This document shows positions 43,955 to 52,595 of a stretch of 64,000 bases of DNA, one piece after another (within the stretch, counting starts at the first letter, position 1; each line of letters starts with the position of its first letter). This stretch comes from Nitrospirota bacterium (GTDB taxonomy: Bacteria; Nitrospirota; JACRHL01), in assembly GCA_016212085.1 (NCBI GenBank), contig JACRHL010000005.1, positions 202,364 through 266,363 of the forward strand, in the 5' to 3' direction. The notes beneath the pieces are model-generated. The model did no database searches. It was given only the letters and a program-made list of their open reading frames with translations, and was not told where the DNA came from. Made by a program: the position numbers and the translations under genes.

Positions 43955-45069
43955 TGTTCCTGGTGCACGGCCTGCCCGTGGGCGGCACCGAGCGGGTGGT
44001 GGTGGACCTGTGTCATTGGCTGCGCGGCCACGGGGTGGACCTGTTCGTCGCCTGCCTGGACGAGCTGGGGGCGTTCGGCATGGCGCTGGCGGCGGAGGGG
44101 GTGGATTGCCACCAGCTGAACCGCCGCCCCGGCCTGGACCTGGGCCTGCCCGGCCGCATCGCCCGCCTGGCCCGGCGCGAGGAGGCCAGCCTGATCCACG
44201 CCCACCAGTACACGCCGTTCTTTTACGCGGCCCTGGCCCGGCGCCGCGCGGGGATCCCCCTGCTGTTCACGGAGCACGGCCGCTTCTACCCCGATCCCCC
44301 CAGTTGGAAGCGGCGCCTGTTCAACCGCACCGTGGGGCGCCGGGTGGACCACGTCACCGCCGTGTCGGGCCAGGTGCGGGACGCCCTGGTGGATGTGGAG
44401 GGCATGGCCGGCAATGCCATAGAGGTGCTCTATAACGGCGTCGACCTGTCCCGCTTCGGCGCGCCGCCGGGCGCCCGCGCGCGGCTGGCGGTGGAATGGG
44501 GCGTGCCGCCGGACGCCACGGTGGTGGGCACCGTGGCGCGCCTCAATACCATCAAGAACCAGGCCCTGCTGCTGGCCGCCTTCGCCCGCGTGGCGGCGGC
44601 GCTGCCAGACGCGCACCTGCTGGTGGTGGGCGACGGGCCGGAGTTCGGCCGCCTGACGCAACAGGCGGAAAAACTGGGCATCGCCGACCGCGCGCATTTC
44701 GTGGGGGAGCGGGCGGACGTGCCGTTCTGGCTGGCCTGCATGGACGTGTTCGCCCTGTCGTCCCTGAGCGAGGGCATGCCCATGACGCTGCTGGAGGCCA
44801 TGGCCGCGCGGGTGCCCATCGTCAGCACCGCCGTGGGCGGCATCGGCGAGATGCTGGAGGACGGCGCCGAGGCCCTGCTGGTGGCAAGCGGCGACACGGA
44901 CGCCCTGGCGAACGCCCTGCTCGCCCTGTGTGCCGATCCGGCCCGGCGCGGCGCCCTGACCGCCGCCGCCCACGACCGGGTGGCGCGTGCCTTCTCCCTG
45001 GACGTGATCGGCGGCCGCTACCTGGAAATTTACCGTGGCCTCTGCCGTTCCGGGTCCAAAAAACGGTAG
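43945..45069 (+). CDS. glycosyltransferase family 4
   Basis: A 374-residue GT4 enzyme with MFLVHGLPVGGTERVVVDL at the N-terminus, HAHQYTPFFYAALARR, VLYNGVDLSRFG, VGTVARLNTIKNQALLLAAF and the E-x7-E motif in EGMPMTLLEAMAARVPIV. It resembles the exosortase-associated TIGR03088 type. The ATG overlaps the lyase-like gene by ten bases. Confidence 0.9.
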   Translation: MRVMFLVHGLPVGGTERVVVDLCHWLRGHGVDLFVACLDELGAFGMALAAEGVDCHQLNRRPGLDLGLPGRIARLARREEASLIHAHQYTPFFYAALARRRAGIPLLFTEHGRFYPDPPSWKRRLFNRTVGRRVDHVTAVSGQVRDALVDVEGMAGNAIEVLYNGVDLSRFGAPPGARARLAVEWGVPPDATVVGTVARLNTIKNQALLLAAFARVAAALPDAHLLVVGDGPEFGRLTQQAEKLGIADRAHFVGERADVPFWLACMDVFALSSLSEGMPMTLLEAMAARVPIVSTAVGGIGEMLEDGAEALLVASGDTDALANALLALCADPARRGALTAAAHDRVARAFSLDVIGGRYLEIYRGLCRSGSKKR

Positions 45070-45079
45070 CTTAGGGAGC

Positions 45080-45676
45080 ATGAAGGCGCTGCTCAAACCC
45101 CTCCTGGAGGCCCTGGCCTGGCTGCTGGCGGCGCCCGTCGCCTACCCGGTGCGCTGGGCGGCCCCGTGGGACGCGGCTCATGCCCTGTTCGCCATGGGCT
45201 CCCAGTGCATGAGCCTGCTGCCCGGCCCGCCGGGGGTATATGTGCGCCGCGCCTACTACCGGGTCACCCTGGGGCTTTCCAGCCGCGGCTTCGTGGTGGA
45301 GTTTGGCACCCTGTTCGCCCAGCGCGGCATCCACATCGGCCACAACGCCTACATCGGCCCCCACTGCAACGTGGGCCTGAGCGTGATCGGCGACGACGTG
45401 CTGCTGGGCAGCGGCGTGCACGTGGTGAGCGGCACCCGCGTGCATTTTTTTGACCGCACCGACGTGCCCATCCGCGAGCAGGGCGGCGAGCTGGTGCCGG
45501 TGGTCATCGGCCGCGACTCGTGGGTGGGCAACGGCGCCGTGGTCATGGCCGACGTGGGGGAGGGCAGCGTGATCGGCGCCGGCGCGGTGGTCAACAAGCC
45601 GGTGGACGCCTACACGGTGGCGGTGGGCAACCCGGCCAAGGCGGTGCGGCGGCGCGGGCACTCCGGCGGCGACTGA
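45080..45676 (+). CDS. left-handed beta-helix (hexapeptide) acyltransferase
   Basis: A 198-residue protein with a hydrophobic N-terminal segment (LEALAWLLAAPVAYPV) and hexapeptide repeats (IHIGHNAYIGPHCNVGLSVI, VVIGRDSWVGNGAVVMADVG) ending with the typical AVGNPAKAVRRR. It likely acetylates a sugar of the polysaccharide. The start at 45080 has AGGGAG upstream. It is the last plus-strand gene of the operon; the next genes are convergent. Confidence 0.85.
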   Translation: MKALLKPLLEALAWLLAAPVAYPVRWAAPWDAAHALFAMGSQCMSLLPGPPGVYVRRAYYRVTLGLSSRGFVVEFGTLFAQRGIHIGHNAYIGPHCNVGLSVIGDDVLLGSGVHVVSGTRVHFFDRTDVPIREQGGELVPVVIGRDSWVGNGAVVMADVGEGSVIGAGAVVNKPVDAYTVAVGNPAKAVRRRGHSGGD

Positions 45677-45695
45677 GCGCCGCCGGCGAACGGCG

Positions 45696-46469
45696 TCAGC
45701 CTTCGCGGACGAACCAGAAGCAGCCGCAGCCGAAGGATTGCGCGGCGGTCTGCTCCGCCGTGGCGCCGACGATCAGGTCGCCATCCTCGGGCCGGTCGGG
45801 GATGAGCGCGTACTCCATCAGCCTGAACCCGTCGAAACAGCCGACAACCTGATCGTAGCCGTAGATGCGGTGGGCGTTGAACTGGATGCGCGGCCGTCCC
45901 ACCGGCACCACGAACAGCAGCGACCCCCCCGGCCGGACCACGCGCTTCAGCTCCGCGATGGCCTTCAGGTCGCCGTCCGCGTCCACCGCGTCGCCATAGC
46001 GGCCCAGGCCCACGTGCTCCACCACGTGCATGCAGCTCAGGGACGGAAGCTCCCCGTCGGCGAACGGCAGGCGGGTCAGGTCGGCATGGGCCGAGGACAG
46101 GCCGGGCAGCGTCATCCGCGCCGGCCGGTAATCGAAAAAGCGCACCGGCACGAACGCGGATACCAGGGTGCAGAAGTGCAGCGACGACGAGATGTCCACG
46201 TGAAACGGGGGGGCAAGCCGTGCCAGCACCCGCGCCGCCCAGGCCGGGTGGAGGATGTAGTGGCGGTCGAAGCCGGTTTCGGCGGTGGCGTCGGTCAGGC
46301 ACGGGTAGCGATCGGCCCACGCCATCGGCAGGCGTGCGCCGGCGCCGTCGGCCAGGCGTCGGAAGACGTGGAAATCGGAACGAAAACGCATGCGCGCCCG
46401 CACCCGGCCGGAAAGCCGGTCCAGGGTGCGGCGCCAGCCGCGCCGGCGCCGTTTGGGTGTCTCCGCCAA
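45696..46469 (-). CDS. DUF268/methyltransferase-like protein
   Basis: A 257-residue protein with a DUF268-like core: SSLHFCTLVSAFVPVRFFDY, SCMHVVEHVGLGRYGD, KAIAELKRVVRPGGSLLFVV and YGYDQVVGCF. The post-motif GGSLLFVVPVG resembles SAM-dependent methyltransferases, but the classical glycine-rich motif I is weak. An Arg-rich N-terminus precedes it. It lies seven bases after the propeller gene. It could modify sugars in the neighbouring polysaccharide, but this is inference. Confidence 0.75.
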   Translation of the reverse strand: MAETPKRRRRGWRRTLDRLSGRVRARMRFRSDFHVFRRLADGAGARLPMAWADRYPCLTDATAETGFDRHYILHPAWAARVLARLAPPFHVDISSSLHFCTLVSAFVPVRFFDYRPARMTLPGLSSAHADLTRLPFADGELPSLSCMHVVEHVGLGRYGDAVDADGDLKAIAELKRVVRPGGSLLFVVPVGRPRIQFNAHRIYGYDQVVGCFDGFRLMEYALIPDRPEDGDLIVGATAEQTAAQSFGCGCFWFVREG

Positions 46470-46476
46470 TTTTTCT

Positions 46477-47667
46477 TCAGCCGTGCGGGTTGTAGGGCAG
46501 TGCCTCGGGCAGGGGCGGCGCCGGCGGCATCTTGGAGAGGCCGGTCCAGGTGCCGAACCAGCGGGTGCCGTCCGGCTCGAACAGCAGGGAGAACACGTTG
46601 TCGTCCTGGAGGCCCTGTTCCGTGGTCAGGGTCTGCCAGCGGCCGTCCTTGAAAAACGACACGCCGCCGTCCGTGGCCGCCCACAGGGTGCCCGCGGCAT
46701 CGAATTGCAGCGCGTGGATGAAGTTGCCGCCCAGGCCGTCCCGGGCGGTATAGGTCTTCCAGGTCTTGCCGTCGAAGTGCGACAGGCCGGCGCCCCAGGT
46801 GCCGATCCACTTGCCGCCGTCCGGGGCGATGGCGATGCCCAGCACGTAGTTGGGGTTGTAGCCCTGGTTGGCCTTGCCCTCCACCTGGTGGTGGGCGGCG
46901 TTGGACTGCATCACCGGCTTGCGTTCCGCCTCCGGGATGTCGGCCCCCAGGCCATCCTTGTGGGTGTAGTTGGTGAACGTCGTACCGTCGAAAACCGACA
47001 CGCCCCCCTCGGTGCCGCACCAGATCAGGCCGCCTCGGTCGATCTCCACGTCGTACACCCACTTGTCCACCAGGCCGTCGGCCTCGGAATAGGTGTGGAA
47101 GCGGCCGTTTTCCAGGACGCTCAGCCCCTTCCAGGTGGCGATCCACAGGCGCCCGTCCCGGTCGAACTCCACGTCGTAGGCCCAGCGGTCGCCCAGTCCG
47201 TGCTCCGGGGTGTAGGTGGTCCAGTCCTTGCCGTCGTAGCGGGTGAGGCCGCCGCCGTAAGTGCTGATCCACAAGCTGTTGTCCGGCGCCACGTCGATGG
47301 CGTAGATGCCGTTGGCCAAAAGGCCCGGCCGGTCGCCCCGGCGCGTCTCGGCCACGGTGAATACCTCGTGGTCGTCGTAGCTGTCCACGTTGTAGCGGAT
47401 CAGGCCGGTGGGCATGCCCAGCCACAGGTTGCGCCCCTGCATGGCGAGCGCCTTGACGTTGGCGCCGGTCTCGAAGTTGATGAAGCGCGGCAGCGGGTGG
47501 GCGCCGTGGCCGGGAGACATGGTTCCGTGCGGGGCCTGGGCCATGAGCGTGGGCTGGCCCGCGTGCGACGCCACCGGGCCGGCCAGCAGGGCCACGGCCA
47601 GGGCGGTCAGCGCCAGCCGGCGCCGGGCGCGTTGTGGGGGCGGAACGGCGGACGTCGGATCACTCAC
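46477..47667 (-). CDS. exported beta-propeller protein (two-component-regulator propeller repeats)
   Basis: A 396-residue exported protein. A signal peptide (LALTALAVALLAGPVASHA) is followed by six or so propeller blades of the pattern DRDGRLWIATWKGLSVLENGR, DGGKWIGTWGAGLSHFDGK and DAAGTLWAATDGGVSFFKDGR. Such repeats usually form sensor domains, but here no kinase or transmembrane output follows, so this is a stand-alone propeller. AGAGGA lies 11 bases before the GTG. An intrinsic terminator in the leader suggests attenuation. Confidence 0.82.
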   Translation of the reverse strand: MSDPTSAVPPPQRARRRLALTALAVALLAGPVASHAGQPTLMAQAPHGTMSPGHGAHPLPRFINFETGANVKALAMQGRNLWLGMPTGLIRYNVDSYDDHEVFTVAETRRGDRPGLLANGIYAIDVAPDNSLWISTYGGGLTRYDGKDWTTYTPEHGLGDRWAYDVEFDRDGRLWIATWKGLSVLENGRFHTYSEADGLVDKWVYDVEIDRGGLIWCGTEGGVSVFDGTTFTNYTHKDGLGADIPEAERKPVMQSNAAHHQVEGKANQGYNPNYVLGIAIAPDGGKWIGTWGAGLSHFDGKTWKTYTARDGLGGNFIHALQFDAAGTLWAATDGGVSFFKDGRWQTLTTEQGLQDDNVFSLLFEPDGTRWFGTWTGLSKMPPAPPLPEALPYNPHG

Positions 47668-47709
47668 GCGGCTTTTCCTCTGGCTTGCTGGTGGCGTGGG
47701 GCCGGGCGC

Positions 47710-47734
47710 AAAAAAAAGCGCCTTCGGCGGCGCT
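47710..47734 (-). terminator. intrinsic terminator in the leader of the propeller gene
   Basis: On the minus strand AGCGCC and GGCGCT pair (six bases) around GCCGAA and are followed by seven further Ts (eight with the last stem base). It ends 43 bases before the GTG of the propeller gene. No minus-strand gene lies directly upstream, so it is either an attenuator or blocks antisense transcription. Confidence 0.7.
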
Positions 47735-47826
47735 GGGCGCCGGTTGACGGAATGCCCGCCGGACCGGTAGCATCCTACCCCTTGTGGCGGGCGCCTGTAA
47801 ATGCACCCGCGTGCCCGCCGGCCGGC

Positions 47827-47849
47827 CCCTTGACCGTGGCGGTCAAGGG
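47827..47849. other. perfect inverted repeat upstream of tRNA-Val
   Basis: CCCTTGACC and GGTCAAGGG pair perfectly (nine bases) around GTGGC, 20 bases before the tRNA. There is no U-run, so it is not a terminator. It may be an operator-like dyad; no function is established. Confidence 0.4.
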
Positions 47850-47868
47850 CGGGTGGCGCCGTGGACGC

Positions 47869-47944
47869 GGGCGGGTAGCTCAGTTGGCAGAGCGGCGGCC
47901 TTACAAGCCGTAGGTCACAGGTTCGAGCCCTGTTCCGCCCACCA
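47869..47944 (+). tRNA. tRNA-Val(UAC)
   Basis: A 76-base tRNA with encoded CCA. Acceptor GGGCGGG pairs with TCCGCCC (one wobble); T-arm ACAGG-TTCGAGC-CCTGT; anticodon loop CTTACAA with anticodon TAC (UAC). It ends 31 bases before tolR and may be co-transcribed with it. Confidence 0.96.
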
Positions 47945-47975
47945 CGGCCGTTCCGGATGCCCTGATGTAAGGCGA

Positions 47976-48388
<413 letters not shown>

Positions 48389-48392
<4 letters not shown>

Positions 48393-49852
48393 AACGCCTG
48401 GGCACCTCTCAAAACCTGCTGCGCGCTCCGATTGCTGCGTTGGGCGGTGCTCGAACCCTCGCCTATCTCCCAGATATGTCTCGGGTTCTGCGCGGCGTAA
48501 CGGTGCCGCTCCGCTCGGGGCGCCTTGCACTCGGACCGCTCGCGATGGTTAATAGAGGTGCCCGCCTGATCCCCCTCCTTGCATTGCTGGTCTGGCTGGT
48601 GACGGGGCGGGAGGCCCACGCCATCTACGACCTGTCGGCCACCCGCGAGTCGGCCGGGCGCATCCCCGTGGGCATTCTGGGGGTGACCGGCGCCGCCGGC
48701 GCCGACAACCAGGTGCTCGAGGTGAACCAGGTGCTCATGGCCGATCTGCGCCGCAGCGCCCTGTTTCATGCCCGTGACCTGGGCATGCGCATGGCCGAGC
48801 CGCCCGAGGAGGCGCTGGGGCCGCTGCAACTGCGCGAGATCGCCGGCAGCGAGGCCGTGGAGGTGATGCTCTGGGTGCGCCTGGAGCGCGAGGGGGCGCG
48901 CTGGGTGCTCACCGGCCACATCTACGACGGTGCCCGTGGCCGCCTGACCCTGGGCAAGCGCTTCGTCGGCAAGGAGGACCAGCTGCGCCAGATGGTGCAC
49001 CGCTTCGTGGGCGAGCTGATCTACCAGTTCACCGGCGAATACGGCATCACCCGCAGCCGCATCGCGTTCGTGTCCGACCTGTCCGGCAGCAAGGAGATCT
49101 ACGTGATGGAGCACGACGGTGGCGCGCCCACGCGGGTGACCGCCGACCGTGGCATCTCCCTCACCCCCTCCCTGTCGCCGGACGCGGAAAAGGTGCTGTA
49201 CGCAAGCCAGAAGAGCGGCCGCTGGGTGATCTACGAGCGCGAGCTGGCCTCCGGGAAGAGCATGGTGTCGCTGTCCGCCGCCGGCCTCAACGTGGCGCCC
49301 GACTGGAACCCGCAGGGCGACGGCTACGCGGTGACCGCATCGCTGGATGGCAACCGCGAGATTTACCATGTCGTCAAGGGGCGCAAGATCCGGCGGCTCA
49401 CCCACAGCTCGGCGGACGACGTGTCGCCCGCCTGGTCGCCGGATGGCCAGCAGATCGCCTTCACCTCGGACCAGGCCGGTTCCCCGCAGATTTACGTGAT
49501 GGGCGCCAAGGGGGGGCCTGCCCGGCGCCTGACCTTCCGTGGCCGCTACAACAGCGAGCCGGACTGGTCGCCGCGCGGGGGACTGATCGCCTACACCTGC
49601 CAGGACGGCGGCTTTTTCCACGTGTGCGTGATGGACGCAGGCGGCGGCAACCCGCGCCAGCTCACCGCCGGGTCGTGGGACGACGAAACCCCCACCTTTT
49701 CGCCGGACGGACGCCACATCGCCTTTTCCTCGTCCCGCGGGGGCAAGCGCGACATCTACATGATGGACCTGGACGGCGGCGGCGCGGAGCGGCTCACCTT
49801 CAACGGGGCGAACAACACCAACCCGAGCTGGGCGGGGCCCACGGGGCGTTGA
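48389..49852 (+). CDS. tolB: Tol-Pal system beta-propeller protein TolB, with inserted palindromic element
   Basis: The frame from TTG 48389 encodes 487 residues. Residues 5-58 come from a palindromic element; removing it joins KRL to RLIPLLALLVWLVTGREAHA, a perfect signal peptide. Translation could instead start at ATG 48545 (residue 53) inside the element, giving MVNRGARLIPLL... as signal. The mature part has the TolB N-terminal domain (about 85-215) and PD40-type propeller blades (DGGAPTRVTADRGISLTPSLS, WSPDGQQIAFTSDQAG, FSPDGRHIAFSSSRGGKRD). TolB links TolA and Pal in the periplasm. Confidence 0.93.
48400..48563. repeat. palindromic in-frame element, copy 1 (within tolB)
   Basis: 164 bases bounded by GGGCACC and GGTGCCC inverted ends, with imperfect inverted symmetry throughout and a central hairpin TATCT-CCC-AGATA (48464-48476). 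The inner 162 bases encode 54 stop-free codons in the tolB frame, starting GTSQNLLRAPIAALGG. About 80% or more of the encoded residues match copy 2. Confidence 0.85.
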
Positions 49853-50009
49853 CACCGGTTCGGGGCGGCGTGACGGGCGAGAAAAAAATAAAAACCCCCG
49901 TTTTGGGATTGGGTCCAGCGGTTTTTTTCATTAAACTGTTAGGCCAACTGTCTTTGACGTTTCCGTTTGGCTGTCGGGCATTTACAACGAGGGAGGGTAG
50001 GGAAATCCA

Positions 50010-50585
50010 ATGAAGGGTATCTGGATGCTGTCCGCGGCGGCGCTGTTTGTCGTCGTGACCGGATGCAGCAGCAAGAAGCAGGTGTCCACCCTGGACGGCA
50101 TGGGGTCCGGCCAGGCGGTGACCGGCGCCATCGAGGAATCCGGCATGATGACCGAGGAGCTGGACGAGAGCCTCGTGGGCTCGTCGGTGCGGGAGGCCGA
50201 GATGGGTGGCGCCTCGGGTGCCCAGTCCGCCGGTCCGGCCGACCTGGTGGCCGCCCGCATGGGGGACATCCACTTCGATTTCGACCAGTCCGTCATTCGC
50301 GACCAGGACAAGCCGATCCTGATGGGCAACGCGCAGGAGCTCAAGGCGAACCCCAACCTCAAGTTCGCCATCGAGGGCCACTGTGACGAGCGCGGCACCA
50401 CCGCCTACAACCTGGCGCTGGGCGAGCGCCGCGCCACCGCCACCCGCCGCTACCTGATGGCGCTGGGGGTGTCGCCCGATCAGGTGACGACGGTGAGCTA
50501 CGGCGAGGAGCGCCCCCTGTGCACCGACGCCGACGAGGCGTGCTGGAGCCAGAACCGCCGCGCCCACGTGACGGCGGCCCGTTAG
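50010..50585 (+). CDS. pal: peptidoglycan-associated lipoprotein
   Basis: A 191-residue lipoprotein (lipobox VTGC). A low-complexity linker leads to an OmpA-like peptidoglycan-binding domain (about 90-190): IHFDFDQSVIRDQDKP, FAIEGHCDERGTTAYNLALG, RRAHVTAAR. Pal anchors the outer membrane to peptidoglycan and binds TolB. A 157-base gap separates it from tolB, with weak promoter-like boxes and GAGGGAGGG upstream. It has the canonical DERGTTAYN signature. Confidence 0.95.
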   Translation: MKGIWMLSAAALFVVVTGCSSKKQVSTLDGMGSGQAVTGAIEESGMMTEELDESLVGSSVREAEMGGASGAQSAGPADLVAARMGDIHFDFDQSVIRDQDKPILMGNAQELKANPNLKFAIEGHCDERGTTAYNLALGERRATATRRYLMALGVSPDQVTTVSYGEERPLCTDADEACWSQNRRAHVTAAR

Positions 50586-50591
50586 CGCCCC

Positions 50592-51479
50592 GTGTCCGGA
50601 AGCGCGTGGTTGCGCCGTTCGGCGCTGGGCATCGTTGCATTGGGGCTCTGCGGGTGCGCCACCCAGGCCAACTATGTGGACCTGGAGCGTGACGTCGCGT
50701 TGCTCAAGCAACGGCTTGGCGCGGCGCCCGTCGCCACACCACAGGCCACGCCGGCGGTCAGCGCCGGCGTGGCCGAGGCGGCGGGGGTGGCCCCCACCGA
50801 ATTGCTCGACCTGACCATCGCCGTCGACCAGTTGCACGCGGATCTGGCCGACGTGCGCGGCCAGGTCGACGAACTCAGTTTTGCCGTCACCACGTTCACC
50901 CAGAACGCCGACGCGCGCCTGGCGGTGCTGGAGGAGAAGTCCGGGGTGACCCCCGTTCCCGCCTTTCCCGCCACCCCGGCGAACGCCGCGCCACCACGGG
51001 GCGCCGCGCCCCAGGCGGCGCCGCCGGAAGGGGCAAGGGAGGCCGATGGCGTGGTGCTGCCCGGCGTCAAGATCGCCCCGCGCAAGGGGGACGAGACCAG
51101 TCCCGTGTCGGCGGACACGGCCTATTCGCTGGCCATGGCCGACCTGAAGCGCGGGCGCTACAACCTGGCCGCCGCCGGCTTCGCCAACTTCCTGGAGCAG
51201 TATCCCGAATCGAACCGCGGCCCCGAGGCCCACTTCTGGCTGGGGGAGAGCTACCGGGGCCAGGGCCTGGCCTCGCGCGCGGTCAAGGTGTGGGAGACGC
51301 AGGCGGAGACCTTCCCCAAGCACAAGACCACCGCGACCGCGTTGTTGCGCCTGGGGGAGACCTATCGCGGCATGGACAACATTCCCGCCGCGGAGGACGC
51401 GTTGAAACGCCTCATCGCCCGCTTCCCGGTGTCGGACGAGGCCCAACAAGCCAAGCTGATCCTGTCGGAACTGCGTTAG
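50592..51479 (+). CDS. cpoB: Tol-Pal accessory protein CpoB (YbgF)
   Basis: A 295-residue exported protein (lipobox LCGC, so possibly a lipoprotein, unlike E. coli CpoB). A short coiled-coil segment (about 25-120), a Pro/Ala-rich linker and TPR repeats in the C-terminus (AYSLAMADLKRGRYNLAAAG, PEAHFWLGESYRGQGLAS). CpoB coordinates Tol with peptidoglycan synthesis at the septum. GTG at 50592 lies six bases after pal. Confidence 0.88.
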   Translation: MSGSAWLRRSALGIVALGLCGCATQANYVDLERDVALLKQRLGAAPVATPQATPAVSAGVAEAAGVAPTELLDLTIAVDQLHADLADVRGQVDELSFAVTTFTQNADARLAVLEEKSGVTPVPAFPATPANAAPPRGAAPQAAPPEGAREADGVVLPGVKIAPRKGDETSPVSADTAYSLAMADLKRGRYNLAAAGFANFLEQYPESNRGPEAHFWLGESYRGQGLASRAVKVWETQAETFPKHKTTATALLRLGETYRGMDNIPAAEDALKRLIARFPVSDEAQQAKLILSELR

Positions 51480-51563
51480 CGCCGGGTACCGGCCGTGGGC
51501 CATGTTGGGTGCCCCGGGCGCCGGCGCGGTTCGGCGGTCCCGCTGGTGGAATCCCGTTTCAAG

Positions 51564-52451
51564 ATGGAATCGTTGCAGCATTCACCGCCCGCCGTGCCGG
51601 GCCTGCCGCGCGCCGCGTTGTGGTCCGCCGTGGTCCATGGCGCGCTGTTCGTGGTGCTGGCGGTGCTGGAGGCCATCAGCCCCCGGCCGTTGGTGCTGCG
51701 CGACGTGATTCAGGTCAACCTGGTGGCGCCGACGGCACCCAGGGCGCCCGCCGCGCCCGCCCCGGCGGCCGAGCCGTCTGCGCCGGAAAACCCGTTGTGG
51801 GACAAGCTGTCCACCGCCCCCGCGCCGGCGCCACCGGCGTCGTCCCTGGGGGACGAGTTCAAGGCCCTGGCCGAGATGGGCAGGAAGGGCCCGAGGCAAC
51901 CGGAGCAGGCACCGCCGCCCGAAAAGAGCGACCTGGCGGAGTGGCGGCGGAAACAGACGCCGGCCACCGCGCCCGTCGATCAGGCCCCGCGCGCGCCGGA
52001 GGTGAAGGTGGACGAGCCGGGCCTGGGCGATGCCTGGAAAAAGCTTTCCGAAAAGGCGGAACGGGGCGGCCCGGCCGCCACCAGGAAGGACGACGAGCTG
52101 TCGCGGTTCTGGGAAAAGCTCGCGGCGGGCGGCGAACGCCATGCCCAGGCCCAGGCCCAGGGGGGTACTCCCCAGTACCTGGCGGCGGTGGAGCGGCGCA
52201 TCAGCGCGCGCTGGTCGCCGCCGGACATCTTCGGCCCCAAGGCGAAGGGCACCGTGGTGGTGTTTCCGGTCCTGCGCGACGGGACGGTGGGGCCCGTGCG
52301 CGTGGTGAACTCGTCCGGGTCGGACGCGTTCGACGAGGCGGCGGTGCGCGCGGTGCTCCTGAGCGCGCCGTTCGCGCGGTTCCCCGAGGCGATGCGGGAG
52401 GCGCGCATCGATGTCCGCTTCACCTTCGCCCTCACGGGCGCGGGCCCGTGA
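51564..52451 (+). CDS. TolA/TonB-like energy-transducing protein
   Basis: A 295-residue protein. One N-terminal helix (ALWSAVVHGALFVVLAVLEAI), a long Pro/Ala-rich and charged periplasmic stretch, and a C-terminal TonB-type domain (YLAAVERRISARWSPPDIF...GTVVVFPVLRDGTVGPVRVV). Position in the tol cluster suggests the TolA role. An upstream GTG at 51546 would extend it by six residues. The gene has no tight overlap with its neighbours. Confidence 0.82.
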   Translation: MESLQHSPPAVPGLPRAALWSAVVHGALFVVLAVLEAISPRPLVLRDVIQVNLVAPTAPRAPAAPAPAAEPSAPENPLWDKLSTAPAPAPPASSLGDEFKALAEMGRKGPRQPEQAPPPEKSDLAEWRRKQTPATAPVDQAPRAPEVKVDEPGLGDAWKKLSEKAERGGPAATRKDDELSRFWEKLAAGGERHAQAQAQGGTPQYLAAVERRISARWSPPDIFGPKAKGTVVVFPVLRDGTVGPVRVVNSSGSDAFDEAAVRAVLLSAPFARFPEAMREARIDVRFTFALTGAGP

Positions 52452-52595
52452 GCGGGGCGGCCGGGCGACAAAAACAACGTGTGCGGGCGCCAGAATTCCG
52501 TTACCTTTGGGGGCGGTTGCGGCCGGCTTGCGGTGGTTTGGGCCTGAAATGGCGTTTTTTACGGCATGGTATGCCCGTTGCATGGCGGTAGTCCG

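Noticed and set aside
47827..47849. Nine-base inverted repeat as a terminator before tRNA-Val
   Set aside because: No T-run on either side; kept only as an unexplained dyad.
49853..50009. Terminator or strong promoter between tolB and pal
   Set aside because: A and T runs occur, but I found no good stem and no box pair with proper spacing.
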